Shown here piece after piece: positions 16,862 through 26,231 of a DNA stretch of 64,000 nt. The stretch is from Verrucomicrobiota bacterium (GTDB lineage Bacteria; Verrucomicrobiota; Verrucomicrobiia; Opitutales; Puniceicoccaceae). The position numbers were made by a program, and so were the translations under genes. Below the pieces are notes generated by a model. It was not told the DNA's origin. It ran no database searches and worked only from the letters and a program-made list of their open reading frames with translations. The DNA lies in assembly GCA_038744685.1 (NCBI GenBank), contig JBCDMB010000011.1, positions 35,550 through 99,549 of the forward strand, given 5' to 3'. Numbering within the stretch: the first letter of the stretch is position 1; every line of letters begins with the position of its first letter.

Positions 16862-18259
16862 CTACCTTTTGAACTCCGCTACGAGCGCTGCCACCGTTTC
16901 TTTTGCATCACCGTAGAGCATTCTTGTTCTTTCAAGAAAATACAGCTTGTTCACCAGGCCCGAGAATCCGGCGCCCTGTCCTCGCTTGAGAGCGTATACC
17001 GTTCGGGCTTCATTGGCCGTGATGATAGGCATCCCGTAGATTGGGCTGGAAGAATCTTCTGACGCTGCAGGATTAACGACATCATTTGCACCAATCACGA
17101 TAGCCACATCAACGGATGACATCCGCGGGTTGATCGCATCCATCTCGACCAACTGCTCGTAGGGAACATCAGCCTCTGCTAGTAGCACATTCATATGGCC
17201 CGGCATCCTGCCAGCCACCGGATGAATCGCGTAGGAGACTTCGGCGCCGTTATCTTCCAGAAGATCGCCCAATTCCTTGACCACGTGTTGAGCCTGAGCA
17301 ACCGCCATTCCGTATCCAGGTATGATGACTACAGAGCGAGCAGCTTCCAAAACGTAGTAGGCATCCGATACAGAGGCCGCTTTCATCTCACCCTCTACTT
17401 CCTCAGTGCTTCCCTGAGTTTCTCCGCCAAACCCGCTGAACAAGACGTTTGCCAGATTGCGGTTCATGGCCTTGCACATAATTAAGGTCAAAATCAGACC
17501 TGAGCAGCCTACCAAACAACCGGCAACAATCAGAACATTGTTCTGAATCGCGAATCCCGCTGCCGACGCAGCCAAGCCCGAAAGACTATTGAGCAGCGAA
17601 ATCACTACCGGCATGTCCCCACCGCCAATAGGCAGCACGCCGAAAATACCAAGGCCTATCCCTGCAACCAGAACCCCTAGAAATATCCCGTACGCGATCG
17701 GACTGTCTGGGTAGAGACCGAAAACCGTTCCGCTTGATATCGTTAGCACCACAAGAACAACGGCAATGAGCCGTTGCCTCGGAAGCAGCGTAGGTTTCCC
17801 AGATAGCCTTCCCGAGAGCTTTCCCCACGCAACCATACTGCCCGAGAATGTGAGTCCTCCGATCCAGGTAGCCGCCACGATTACAACCGCCAGAAAAGTC
17901 GCGTTCTCAACTCCACCAATTCCACCTTCCGAAAAGTATTTTTGATACTCCGCCCAAGCGACGAGAGTAGAAGCCAAACCTCCAAACCCGTTGAAAAGAG
18001 CTACCAGTTCCGGCATTCCAGTCATTTTGACCCAACGCGCCCAAATCGCACCAATGACAGCACCAACCCCGAGACCAATCCACACCCACTGGTAATCCAT
18101 TCCGGACTTAAAAAGGGTGACAACAATCGCCAGCAACATACCCAATGCTGAGATTAGGTTACCTCGACGTGCCGTGTCGGCAGAGCCGAGCATCTTGATC
18201 CCGAAGATGAAAAGGATTGCAGCAGCGATGTAAGCGATATTGACGAGAATCGAGCTCAC
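16862..18259 (-). CDS. pntB: NAD(P) transhydrogenase subunit beta
   Basis: PntB couples hydride transfer from NADH to NADP with proton inflow. The N-terminal 270 residues hold about nine membrane helices (domain II). The C-terminal domain III binds NADP through GYGMAVAQAQ and HPVAGRMPGHMNVL, then ends with GAGFSGLVNKLY and the NPAA and SSSPIYGMP loops. The GTG start overlaps the TGA of pntAB in GTGA, so translation is coupled. It is the last gene of the pntAA-pntAB-pntB operon. Confidence 0.95.
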   Translation of the reverse strand: MSSILVNIAYIAAAILFIFGIKMLGSADTARRGNLISALGMLLAIVVTLFKSGMDYQWVWIGLGVGAVIGAIWARWVKMTGMPELVALFNGFGGLASTLVAWAEYQKYFSEGGIGGVENATFLAVVIVAATWIGGLTFSGSMVAWGKLSGRLSGKPTLLPRQRLIAVVLVVLTISSGTVFGLYPDSPIAYGIFLGVLVAGIGLGIFGVLPIGGGDMPVVISLLNSLSGLAASAAGFAIQNNVLIVAGCLVGCSGLILTLIMCKAMNRNLANVLFSGFGGETQGSTEEVEGEMKAASVSDAYYVLEAARSVVIIPGYGMAVAQAQHVVKELGDLLEDNGAEVSYAIHPVAGRMPGHMNVLLAEADVPYEQLVEMDAINPRMSSVDVAIVIGANDVVNPAASEDSSSPIYGMPIITANEARTVYALKRGQGAGFSGLVNKLYFLERTRMLYGDAKETVAALVAEFKR

Positions 18260-18546
18260 TGTGAGTCCTTCTCCTTCTTCTTGAACATCACTAGCATGCG
18301 GTTGGTGACCAGATAGCCGCCCACAACATTTACCGTAGCCAAAACGAGCGCAACAAAGCCAAGAACATGAGAGAACGTCGAATCGGAGAGCCCTGTTGCC
18401 ATGATCGCACCTACAATTGTGATGCCGGATATCGCGTTCGATCCCGACATAAGTGGCGTGTGAAGTTGGGAAGGAACCTTGGCAATTAACTCAAATCCGA
18501 GAAACGCGGCTAGGGTGAAAATAAAGAGTAGTAGTACTAGTTCCAT
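18256..18546 (-). CDS. pntAB: NAD(P) transhydrogenase subunit alpha, membrane part
   Basis: This 96-residue protein has three membrane helices and the LGFELIAKVPSQLHTPLMSG motif typical of the detached membrane portion of the alpha subunit. Having separate pntAA and pntAB genes is the three-gene arrangement found in Rhodospirillum and others. It lies 21 bp after pntAA and overlaps pntB by four bases. Confidence 0.93.
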   Translation of the reverse strand: MELVLLLFIFTLAAFLGFELIAKVPSQLHTPLMSGSNAISGITIVGAIMATGLSDSTFSHVLGFVALVLATVNVVGGYLVTNRMLVMFKKKEKDSQ

Positions 18547-18567
18547 CGTCTTGTGCAGTTGGGGTGT

Positions 18568-19704
18568 TCAGGATGTCTTGAAAGAATCTTTGATGATTTT
18601 GCCATCCTTCACAACGAGGCATCCCTGCAAAATTTCATCGTCTTCCCGGTAGCCAAAACCGTCGGCTCCTTTGTCATAAAAATGATCGATCAAAGCGAGT
18701 AGGTTCGAGGCTAGCATTCCCGATGCGTCCCGAGCAACGGTGGCCTCCAGGCACGTAGTGCCAACTATCCTTATTCCCTTGTCCAATTCGACTACTTCTC
18801 CTGCAACCGTTCCCTCCACATTGCCTCCACTGTCTGCAGCCAAATCAACGACCAAGGCGCCCGGCCGCATCTGGGCCAACATTTCCTTGGTCACAATCCG
18901 GGGAGCAGGCCGCCCAAAAACTTTGGCGGTAGTGATGACCACGTCGGCATTCGCACAGGCTCTCGCCATTCCTTTCTTCTGCAACTCAATCTGTTCAGGA
19001 CTGAGCTCTTTTGCGTAACCTTGGTCGGTCTGGCCCGTCTTCCCAATATCGATTTTAAAATACTTCGCTCCCAGCGACTTTACCTGCTCCTCCACATCGG
19101 GACGGGTGTCGTACGCTTCGACCCTGGCACCAAGGCGTTTCGCAGTCGCAATTGCCTGAAGTCCAGCCACTCCAACTCCGATCACAAAAACGCGAGCCGG
19201 AGATATCGTTCCAGCCGGCGTCATCATCATCGGAAACACTTTTCCCAAGAGCTGGGCGGCTGTGATCACAGCTGAAAACCCAGCGAGGCTGGACTGCGAG
19301 CTCTGAACATCCATTTTCTGCGCAAGAGTCGTTCGGGGAATCATTTCAAGGCTAATTGCGTTTACGCCTCGCTCGGCAAAGGCCTGAACCAAGTCCGAAT
19401 TTACCTTCGGGTCCAGAAGGCTGATTGAGAGACTACCCGCCTGATAATCCTTCACCAGGTCCAGATCGGGCGGCCGCACCCCAAGAACAATGTTCGCTCT
19501 CGCCAAACCCTCTACCGGAGAGGGCAAAACTGTCGCGCCAACGGATCGGAAATCCTCGTCAGAAAAACCTGACGCCTCCCCGAGACCGGTTTCAACCAAA
19601 ACCTCCACTGGAACTTCGAACTCGCGGTATTTCTTTACCGTTTCAGGGGAGACGGCACACCGCCTCTCCCCTGCCCGAGACTCATTTGGAATAAAGACTA
19701 CCAT
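18568..19704 (-). CDS. pntAA: NAD(P) transhydrogenase subunit alpha, NAD-binding part
   Basis: This soluble domain I binds NAD(H). It opens with MVVFIPNESRAGERRCAVSP and has the nucleotide fold motif VIGVGVAGLQAIATAKRLGA, an acidic residue at the end of the second strand (VEAYDTRP), and PGALVVDLAADSGGN. The ATG at 19704 gives 379 residues, the normal length; upstream codons are not family-like. On the minus strand a TATAAT occurs 14 bases before the ATG and may be part of the promoter. Confidence 0.94.
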   Translation of the reverse strand: MVVFIPNESRAGERRCAVSPETVKKYREFEVPVEVLVETGLGEASGFSDEDFRSVGATVLPSPVEGLARANIVLGVRPPDLDLVKDYQAGSLSISLLDPKVNSDLVQAFAERGVNAISLEMIPRTTLAQKMDVQSSQSSLAGFSAVITAAQLLGKVFPMMMTPAGTISPARVFVIGVGVAGLQAIATAKRLGARVEAYDTRPDVEEQVKSLGAKYFKIDIGKTGQTDQGYAKELSPEQIELQKKGMARACANADVVITTAKVFGRPAPRIVTKEMLAQMRPGALVVDLAADSGGNVEGTVAGEVVELDKGIRIVGTTCLEATVARDASGMLASNLLALIDHFYDKGADGFGYREDDEILQGCLVVKDGKIIKDSFKTS

Positions 19705-20057
19705 AGAGTAATACCCATTATAAAAACATATCCGATTGCCCCGCATCAACAGAAGCTTTGAGGGATCAGGGGCGTGAAGTGACCAAACCATCGAAGTCTG
19801 CCGGAAAAGCAAATTTTATTCGATATACGGAACACGAACCCCGGAATTGAAAGAACTCTCAAACAACTCTTATACCCATTATCCAGTTTGTGAAAGAAGT
19901 GGGATCTACTGAGCCAAAATTCCGAAAAGATCGAACGAATCTTCCTGCTCAATCAGACTAAACCAGCTTTGAAGACCTTCCCTCTCTCGCAGTCCTCAGA
20001 AATTTCGAACCACCTCAACAGCCCAGTCGAAAAAAACGCCAATCCATTCCGGGTAAC
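19705..20057. promoter_or_regulatory. Control region upstream of the transhydrogenase operon
   Basis: This 353-bp gap holds no convincing gene. The 11-bp sequence ATACCCATTAT occurs twice in the same direction, at 19711-19721 and 19872-19882. The copy nearer pntAA forms TATAATGGGTAT on the minus strand and could include a -10 box. A repeated operator is possible but unproven. Confidence 0.3.
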
Positions 20058-21218
20058 CTAGGGCTTTGAAACTTCCACGACAGCTCCCTCGGTTATCGAC
20101 ATCTTTGCGAAGCGTGGCGAACTTCCATACTCGTCAGCAAAAGAATCCGCTACTCTCCGAGCGTCTTCCTCTGAAAAGTCATTGGACCCTAGAGCCATCA
20201 CTGCGCCACCAAAGCCACCTCCAGTAAGACGTGCACCGAATACGAGATCTTCCTGACTCAACAAGGACACCAAAGTATCCAATTCCGGAATACTATTCTC
20301 GAAAAGTTTGGAAGAACTCCAATGCGATTCCTTCAATAGTCGACCCACACCCTCTAAATCAGAGATCTCTAAAAGCCGCACACACTGTTCGACTCGTCGG
20401 TTCTCGCCGATGACGTGACGCGCCCGTTTCACGATCACCTCCGGCATGCGATCTTCTACTTCATCAAGTTGCGCCGGTGTCACATGCGCAAGAAACTGAA
20501 TTTCCGGAAATACTTCCCGAATCATTTCAAAAGCTTGCACGCACTCGCCGTGGCGCTCCGCATACAGGGAATCGACAAGGCTGTGTTTGATTCCTGACTC
20601 AAACACCCACAAACACGAGTCTACCGGACCAGCAACCGTCCGAATCGTCTCGTCCGCACAGTCGATATGAACCAGACGATTTTCTTCTCCGAACCCGGAC
20701 ACTCCCTGATCAAGAATTCCACAGGGGACACCGACTACTTCGTTCTCAGCTCGTCTGCAAAGACGGACCCTTTCAAGACGGTCGATGGTTTGACCAGAGA
20801 GCTCTTCAAAAGCCAGCGATGACGCCAATTCGAAAGCCGCACTACTGCTTAACCCTGCTCCTGAGGGGATTGCGCTGGACACCAGGAAAGAGAACCCACC
20901 ATCAAAACTGACACCCTTCTCCCGCAGTAGCTGTAGGACCCCCAACGGATAGCGAAGCCAACCCTCTCCTCGGGAAAGAGCTGACTCGATGTCAGGAAAC
21001 ACTTCTACTTTCGGATTCCCTTCCGAAGCGAAATGGACCTCACCATCCTCTCTTGGAGCAACGCCAACCCTAAGGAACCGATTCACAGCAGCACCTAGAA
21101 CCTGCCCTCCGTTGTGATCAGTATGGTTCCCTATAAACTCTACTCGGCCAGGGGCACGGGTTACAAAGACAGGCTTCCTTTGAAAGAGGGTTTCAAAAAC
21201 TCTGTGAACGTCACTCAA
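20058..21218 (-). CDS. galK: Galactokinase
   Basis: Galactokinase phosphorylates galactose at C1 for the Leloir pathway. The signature APGRVEFIGNHTDHNGG, the ATP-binding GHMP motif SSAIPSGAGLSSSAAFELAS and the closing LTGGGFGGAVMAL are all present in 386 residues. The galactokinase signature normally reads GRVNLIGEHTDYNGG, so Glu and Asn substitutions occur at three positions; a related sugar kinase cannot be excluded. The start is TTG at 21218. No other gal genes are adjacent. Confidence 0.87.
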   Translation of the reverse strand: MSDVHRVFETLFQRKPVFVTRAPGRVEFIGNHTDHNGGQVLGAAVNRFLRVGVAPREDGEVHFASEGNPKVEVFPDIESALSRGEGWLRYPLGVLQLLREKGVSFDGGFSFLVSSAIPSGAGLSSSAAFELASSLAFEELSGQTIDRLERVRLCRRAENEVVGVPCGILDQGVSGFGEENRLVHIDCADETIRTVAGPVDSCLWVFESGIKHSLVDSLYAERHGECVQAFEMIREVFPEIQFLAHVTPAQLDEVEDRMPEVIVKRARHVIGENRRVEQCVRLLEISDLEGVGRLLKESHWSSSKLFENSIPELDTLVSLLSQEDLVFGARLTGGGFGGAVMALGSNDFSEEDARRVADSFADEYGSSPRFAKMSITEGAVVEVSKP

Positions 21219-21253
21219 GGCTTACGAGGATCAGTCGGTTAATCACGGTAGCA

Positions 21254-21287
21254 AGAAAAAAGCCCGCCGGATAAACCAGCGGGCTTT
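21254..21287 (-). terminator. Intrinsic terminator of the HU gene
   Basis: On the minus strand an AAAGCCCGCTGG arm pairs with CCGGCGGGCTTT (one G-T pair) around a five-base loop and is followed by a T-run. It lies about 20 bp after the HU stop and before galK, so it ends the HU transcript and insulates galK. Confidence 0.9.
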
Positions 21288-21307
21288 GCGAAAAACATCT
21301 AAAATTC

Positions 21308-21622
21308 TTAGAGGAGGTCCTTCAGTCCAGCCCCTGGCTTGAACTTCACGTTCTTGGCAGCCTTGATCTTGATCGCTTCACCAGTTGCAGGATTGTGACC
21401 GGAGCGTGCATCACGGCGGACTACAGAGAAGGTTCCGAAACCAACGAGTTGAACGGCCTCTGCCTTGCTGGCATCACCACTCAGCTTCACTTCTTTTCCA
21501 GCTGACGCGATGCTGGTTTTGATAGCGTCAAGGACGGCAGTCAAAGAGCGCTCTGCGGCTGCTTTCGAGGTGTCGTCCCCTAAGTTGGATTGGATTTGTT
21601 CGACGAGTTCTGCTTTATTCAT
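21308..21622 (-). CDS. hup: HU-family DNA-binding protein
   Basis: HU bends and compacts DNA as a dimer. The product begins MNKAELVEQIQSNLG and contains VQLVGFGTFSVVRRDARSG and NPATGEAIKIKAAKNVKFKPG, the DNA-binding arm and its base. At 104 residues it is longer than the usual 90, with about 11 extra residues (around 43-56, KEVKLSGDASKAEA) before the arm. It is transcribed alone and followed by a strong terminator. Confidence 0.95.
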   Translation of the reverse strand: MNKAELVEQIQSNLGDDTSKAAAERSLTAVLDAIKTSIASAGKEVKLSGDASKAEAVQLVGFGTFSVVRRDARSGHNPATGEAIKIKAAKNVKFKPGAGLKDLL

Positions 21623-21779
21623 AATTCGGTTTTAGTCTGTTGAGGTTATTAGATTCGTTCCTATGGAAGCAGGCTTCCAATTTGCTAGTCAACAGGTAAA
21701 ACGCGCAATTCCCCCTCTATTAGCTGGTCTGAGAGGAATTTACCCTTCTAAAAATCGGGAAATATAAAACGCTGATCCT

Positions 21780-22067
21780 CTATTGCCTGTCGTGGTCGAT
21801 CGGGATGCCGTTTTCTTCCATGATCTTTTCGGCTTGAGCGATCTTACTGAGCAGACGCCCCATAGCCTCAATCGGAGCAATTGACTCTTCGTCTGCCAAC
21901 TGAGTCGCCTTTTTCATCAGCTGCCTCACTGCGATCTCGGCTTGCTGTCGCGTTCCTCCACGACGTTCCATCCAACCCATTAAACTCTCACGGTCCTCTT
22001 GGGAAAACTGCTCCTTTTCCATGAATCCGACCATACTTTGAAGGCGACCCTCCGTCAACGGGCCCAA
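21780..22067 (-). CDS. Small charged protein of unknown function
   Basis: This frame of up to 95 residues is rich in Glu, Met, Arg and Gln and is probably all-helical. It contains GWMERRGGTRQQAEIAVRQL and no membrane segment. It starts 8 bp after the symporter gene (TTG) or at an ATG at 22034. It is not recognised. The close spacing suggests co-transcription with the AGCS symporter and asparaginase genes. Confidence 0.45.
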   Translation of the reverse strand: MGPLTEGRLQSMVGFMEKEQFSQEDRESLMGWMERRGGTRQQAEIAVRQLMKKATQLADEESIAPIEAMGRLLSKIAQAEKIMEENGIPIDHDRQ

Positions 22068-22075
22068 GGTCGAAG

Positions 22076-23524
22076 CTATGGACTTTCTGAGGAGGTATCC
22101 CGTTCAGGCCATATCTCAGGGTCAAGGCCGGGAACACTTCCACCATCAAAGACTGGCGTTGCACCGGACTTGTCCTGCTTATTGTAGTCTCGGATCGTCG
22201 AGATTCCTTTCCTCGAAAGAATAATGAGCGCCGTGATGTTTGTCAGCGCCATCAAGCCCATCGTGACGTCAGCCAAGCCCCAAACGACTGGAAGGTCGAG
22301 AAGTGCACCAGTCATGACGACTACCAAAACCACCAACCTGAACGGAAAAAGCCCTTTCGGAGTATTTCCATTCAAGAACAGGAAATTGGTCTCCGCGTAA
22401 CTGTAATTCGCGATAATCGAACTGAAACAGAAAAACAGTATCGAGAGACCGAGAAAATATTTGATCCAAGCACCTAATTCTTCTGACAAAGCAAACTGCA
22501 TGAGACTGATGCCCGTCCTGCCATCTGCATGCTCAAGTCCCCCAGTCAACAAAATCATCGCCGCGCTCGCTGTGCAGATGACGAAAGTATCCACAAAGAC
22601 TCCAAGCATTTGGACATATCCTTGGGAGGCAGGGTGATTCGGCACCGGTGTCGCACTTCCCGCGATATTGGCCGCAGACCCCATCCCCGCCTCGTTGGAA
22701 AAGAGGCCGCGCGAGATACCATGTCGCATAGCCTGAGCGATGGTGTAGCCGACTACCCCTGCACCTGCTTCCCGAACGCCAAACGCGTCCTGAAAGACGA
22801 GCAAAAAGGCACTCGGCACTTCGCTGATATTTAGCACAACGACGAGAAGGGCGATTAGAAGATAGCTGACTGCCATGATCGGAACCAGGATCCCAGCAGT
22901 TGTCGCGATCTTTTTCAGACCACCCATGATCACAAAGGCGGTGAGAACGACTACGACGATGCCGATCACGTAAGCCTTCACATCGAATATACCGCCCATT
23001 GAATCGACAATGGTGTTGGACTGCACTGCGTTAAAGGCGAAGCCGAAGGCCAAGATCAGCAGGACCGAAAAAAGCATTCCCATTTTTCGCGAGCCTATGC
23101 CTTTCTCCATGTAGTAAGCCGGACCACCCCGAAACTCTCCTTCGGAATCCCTGATCTTATACACCTGTGCGAGGGTCGACTCGACCAGAGAGGTCGCCAT
23201 TCCAAGAAAGGCACTCAACCACATCCAGAATATGGCTCCGGGTCCTCCCATCGTCATTGCAATCACGACTCCGGCAATATTTCCGGTCCCAACACGGGCG
23301 GCAAGCGAAGTGCAAAAGGTCTTGAATGGACTGATACCCGAATCAACGTGGCGGCCCTTGTTCAAGACCTTTACCGAGTGAACCAAACGGCGAGCCTGAA
23401 TGAAACCGAGGACGGTGGTAAAATACAAACCGGAACCGATGAGCGCGAAAACGAGGACCTTCCCCCAAAGGACATCGTTGATTGAATTGATTACGCCCAT
23501 TAGCGCTTCGTTGATTCTATCCAT
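22076..23524 (-). CDS. Sodium:alanine/glycine symporter (AGCS family)
   Basis: The 482-residue protein has about eleven membrane helices and AGCS hallmarks: RVGTGNIAGVV, the FWMWLSAFLGMATSLVESTL stretch and GLFSNEAGMGSAANIAGSA. It should import alanine, glycine or a related amino acid with sodium. It lies downstream of a small asparaginase-like gene on the same strand (about 48 bp between), which fits amino acid uptake and breakdown together. Confidence 0.93.
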   Translation of the reverse strand: MDRINEALMGVINSINDVLWGKVLVFALIGSGLYFTTVLGFIQARRLVHSVKVLNKGRHVDSGISPFKTFCTSLAARVGTGNIAGVVIAMTMGGPGAIFWMWLSAFLGMATSLVESTLAQVYKIRDSEGEFRGGPAYYMEKGIGSRKMGMLFSVLLILAFGFAFNAVQSNTIVDSMGGIFDVKAYVIGIVVVVLTAFVIMGGLKKIATTAGILVPIMAVSYLLIALLVVVLNISEVPSAFLLVFQDAFGVREAGAGVVGYTIAQAMRHGISRGLFSNEAGMGSAANIAGSATPVPNHPASQGYVQMLGVFVDTFVICTASAAMILLTGGLEHADGRTGISLMQFALSEELGAWIKYFLGLSILFFCFSSIIANYSYAETNFLFLNGNTPKGLFPFRLVVLVVVMTGALLDLPVVWGLADVTMGLMALTNITALIILSRKGISTIRDYNKQDKSGATPVFDGGSVPGLDPEIWPERDTSSESP

Positions 23525-23572
23525 TAGGTCACCTCGTAAATTCTCTACCCGAATTAGCCTTCCCTAATTGAT

Positions 23573-24067
23573 TTATTCTTCAAACATGGAGATTCCCATG
23601 TTTTTCCGCGTCTCCTTAGGGTCAAAGACACGACCGTGCATGACGATATAAACTCCAGGATCAAGAAATTGTGCGGCAAGCACTGCCGAACCGATGTTGA
23701 AGACAGCCTCAGAGTCCCGAAACCGATACGGTATCATCGCACCCGTGAAAACAACCGTTTTGCCAGCGGTGTTTCCTACGCTACGTGCAGCTTCTACCAT
23801 TCGATCTGTTCCGTAGGTGACAACGATTCTTCGGACAGAAGCATTGGTGATGCCAGTTCTGAGAGCTTCCAAATCGGCCTCATCCACCCGGTTACTGTCC
23901 TTTGCAAAAACGGACTCGATTTCGTAGGGAACAGAGAGACGGCTATTCGCTAGGATGACCTTGATCTGTGGATCCCCTACCTGGTCGTTGAGCTCGGTTG
24001 CGAAATTGACTTTGTCGATGGTTCCTCCGCAAGTAAGGAACAGGATCGGTTCAGGAGCTTTCGCCAT
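23573..24067 (-). CDS. Single-domain asparaginase-like protein
   Basis: The sequence matches only the N-terminal catalytic domain of L-asparaginase. The first motif FLTCGGTIDKV carries the nucleophilic Thr, and the second is VVTYGTDRMVEAA. GKTVVFTGAMIPYRF follows. At about 164 residues it is half the normal length, yet its end is clean (stop at 23573) and no second domain is found in any frame downstream. It resembles the known short asparaginase-domain proteins rather than a broken gene. Activity is unproven. Confidence 0.8.
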   Translation of the reverse strand: MAKAPEPILFLTCGGTIDKVNFATELNDQVGDPQIKVILANSRLSVPYEIESVFAKDSNRVDEADLEALRTGITNASVRRIVVTYGTDRMVEAARSVGNTAGKTVVFTGAMIPYRFRDSEAVFNIGSAVLAAQFLDPGVYIVMHGRVFDPKETRKNMGISMFEE

Positions 24068-24074
24068 CAATGCT

Positions 24075-24977
24075 CTAAAAGGAGATGACCGCGCTTATGT
24101 TCATCCAAACATTGGTCTCTCGGCCGCCAATGTTACGACTGGCTCCATCGTTGTTGGTCGCTATTTGAGGACCGATAAGCACTCGCAGTTGTTCGTCGTA
24201 AAACGTGTGCCCCAGATTCACTCTACCCATCGCCCAAGCCCAGCTATTCTTATCGCCAAAGCTCGTGTCCCCCTGATCCGCGTAACCGAAGTTACCGCCA
24301 AGAACTACGAACGCTCCGCTATAACCGAAGTAGGGTTCCAAGTCGATTTCGTGGTTTAGAATGAAATACAATTCATGTCTCTCCCTCTCAAACTTGTATT
24401 GATACAGAAACGTTGGACTCGCGAAAATCGAGTCCAGCTCAGCCGCGAAAGATAGACCCCAGACTGTGCGAGGATCCGCAAGCTGGTTAGGATAATACTC
24501 CAGAAGACCGCCCACTGTGATGTTCAAACCATCGGTAGCGGAAAAACCATAACTGAGGGTGAAATCGAATTCCTCTACGTCATCGTCATTGATCGATGAA
24601 TCGAGAGGAAAGTTGCTCCACATCCCAGCAGTCAGTCCAAGATACGAAACAGCGATCGACGTCTGGTACACTTCATAGCCGATCTGCTTACCTCTGGACA
24701 CATATTGCGACTCATAATTGAGACCGATACCCAGATTCACCGCATCTTCTGCGGCAATATCCGTATCGATACTGGTGGTTAAAGAAGTGTCGTCGACGGA
24801 TACGACATCGTCTAAAAGGAGATCATCATCCTCCGATGGACCGCCCTGTAAACCATCGCTAGTGTGATCGTGAGGAGCGGGGTCTCCCGATACGCCCTGC
24901 CCATTTGCAACCAAGAAAACCAGCGGGGAGAGGACAAAGGATAAGAAACCAATTCTAGAAATATCCCGACAACTCAT
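24075..24977 (-). CDS. TorF-like outer membrane beta-barrel protein
   Basis: A signal peptide (MSCRDISRIGFLSFVLSPLV) is followed by an acidic, Asp-rich linker. A series of amphipathic strands comes next, starting with LGIGLNYESQYVSRGKQIG, a motif typical of TorF-family putative porins. The last residue is Phe, as in many outer membrane barrels. The ATG at 24977 has AAAGGTG seven bases upstream. It lies seven bases before the asparaginase gene and may be in the same operon; a role in nutrient entry is only a guess. Confidence 0.7.
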   Translation of the reverse strand: MSCRDISRIGFLSFVLSPLVFLVANGQGVSGDPAPHDHTSDGLQGGPSEDDDLLLDDVVSVDDTSLTTSIDTDIAAEDAVNLGIGLNYESQYVSRGKQIGYEVYQTSIAVSYLGLTAGMWSNFPLDSSINDDDVEEFDFTLSYGFSATDGLNITVGGLLEYYPNQLADPRTVWGLSFAAELDSIFASPTFLYQYKFERERHELYFILNHEIDLEPYFGYSGAFVVLGGNFGYADQGDTSFGDKNSWAWAMGRVNLGHTFYDEQLRVLIGPQIATNNDGASRNIGGRETNVWMNISAVISF

Positions 24978-25151
24978 ATTGAACACCTTTCTTCTGTTTA
25001 GTTTTGCGGCTCTCAACCGCCTCGCGCGATTCCTCATGCTGAACATAAGAAAGACTGATAGCCAACTGTTTTTTTACCGAACCTAAATTTAATGTCGGGT
25101 AGGCGGATTGAGTCGCTTGACTGCCACCAGCAACGGATTTTGTCTCCAAAC

Positions 25152-26231
25152 ATGATTGTAGCACCGCAAGCGATCAGAGAGATCACCTCGGATTGGCTGA
25201 CAGTTGTTTTAAAAAGCGCCGACCTAATCCGCTCAAGCAAAGTGGTCGGCGCAGTGCCTACCGTTTTGAGTGAAAACCGGGGGTTTCTCAGTGTAGTTGC
25301 AAAATTCGCTCTTAGTTATGATGAGCCGGAACCAACAGCGCCAAACACTGTGGTCGTCAAAATGGAGACTCCTGATCCTGAACTGCATATGATCGGAGAC
25401 GAGAAACATGCCTTCGAACGAGAGATCAAATTCTATCAAGAGGTTGGTCAAAGGACGGGTATCCGGCTCCCCTCCGTCTACTTCGCTGTGGATCAGCCGC
25501 CTCATTTCTGTCTCGTTATGGAGGACTTTTCTCACTGTGAACCAGGAGATCAAGTGGCGGGGATGCCTTTAGACTTGGTCGGAACCGCTGCTCAAATGAT
25601 GGGAACTCTGCAGGCCCGCTTTTGGAACAATGAAGCTCTGGAATTATTGAATTGGATGCCAACTTCCAATCGGATTGAGGCCGACTACGAAGAGAACTGG
25701 ACGTCGTTTAAAAAACACTACGGGCACTTTATCGAGAAAGGTGGAATTGAGTTGGGTGATCATTTGCTTTCTTATATCGACTGGGTGTTCGAGGAGATTG
25801 AGCATCGCCCGAAGACCATCACTCATAACGACCTGCGCGAAGATAATCTTCTTTTTGGCAAGGCCGGAACGAATGAAGAAGTGATCATTATCGATTGGCA
25901 GCTGGCAACCCGTAGTATGGGCGTTTTTGACATCACCCGATTGATTTCAGGAAGTACCCTTCCGGATCTTCGGCGAGGTCACGAAATTGAAATCCTTCGG
26001 ATCTGGTACGATTCTCTCATCCGCGGAGGAGTGGAGGGCTACTCTTGGGAAGATGCCCGCTATGACCTTCACCTCGCCTTGCTCGAGTGCATTTGCTACC
26101 CGATAAAGTTTCACACGGCATTCATCGATAAACCCCATGAGGGCCGCGGGTACCAACTGACGGAGGCAATCATCCGCCGGCATTTTGCATCCGCTGTCGA
26201 TCTGAATGCGGCTGAGATCCTTCCTGGCTAG
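25152..26231 (+). CDS. Kinase-fold phosphotransferase (APH/choline kinase-like)
   Basis: The protein has the Brenner motif THNDLREDNLLF (catalytic Asp and Mg-binding Asn) and IIDWQLATRSMGVFD (the DFG-like Asp), with a Lys in VVVKMET for ATP. These define the aminoglycoside phosphotransferase/choline kinase fold. The middle region resembles the ecdysteroid-kinase-like branch. Substrate unknown. The ATG at 25152 was chosen, though the frame is open to an ATG at 25092. It is divergent from the porin-like gene. Confidence 0.75.
   Translation: MIVAPQAIREITSDWLTVVLKSADLIRSSKVVGAVPTVLSENRGFLSVVAKFALSYDEPEPTAPNTVVVKMETPDPELHMIGDEKHAFEREIKFYQEVGQRTGIRLPSVYFAVDQPPHFCLVMEDFSHCEPGDQVAGMPLDLVGTAAQMMGTLQARFWNNEALELLNWMPTSNRIEADYEENWTSFKKHYGHFIEKGGIELGDHLLSYIDWVFEEIEHRPKTITHNDLREDNLLFGKAGTNEEVIIIDWQLATRSMGVFDITRLISGSTLPDLRRGHEIEILRIWYDSLIRGGVEGYSWEDARYDLHLALLECICYPIKFHTAFIDKPHEGRGYQLTEAIIRRHFASAVDLNAAEILPG

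Noticed and set aside
23573..24070. Frameshifted full-length asparaginase
   Set aside because: No second asparaginase domain was found in other frames downstream, and the next gene starts normally.
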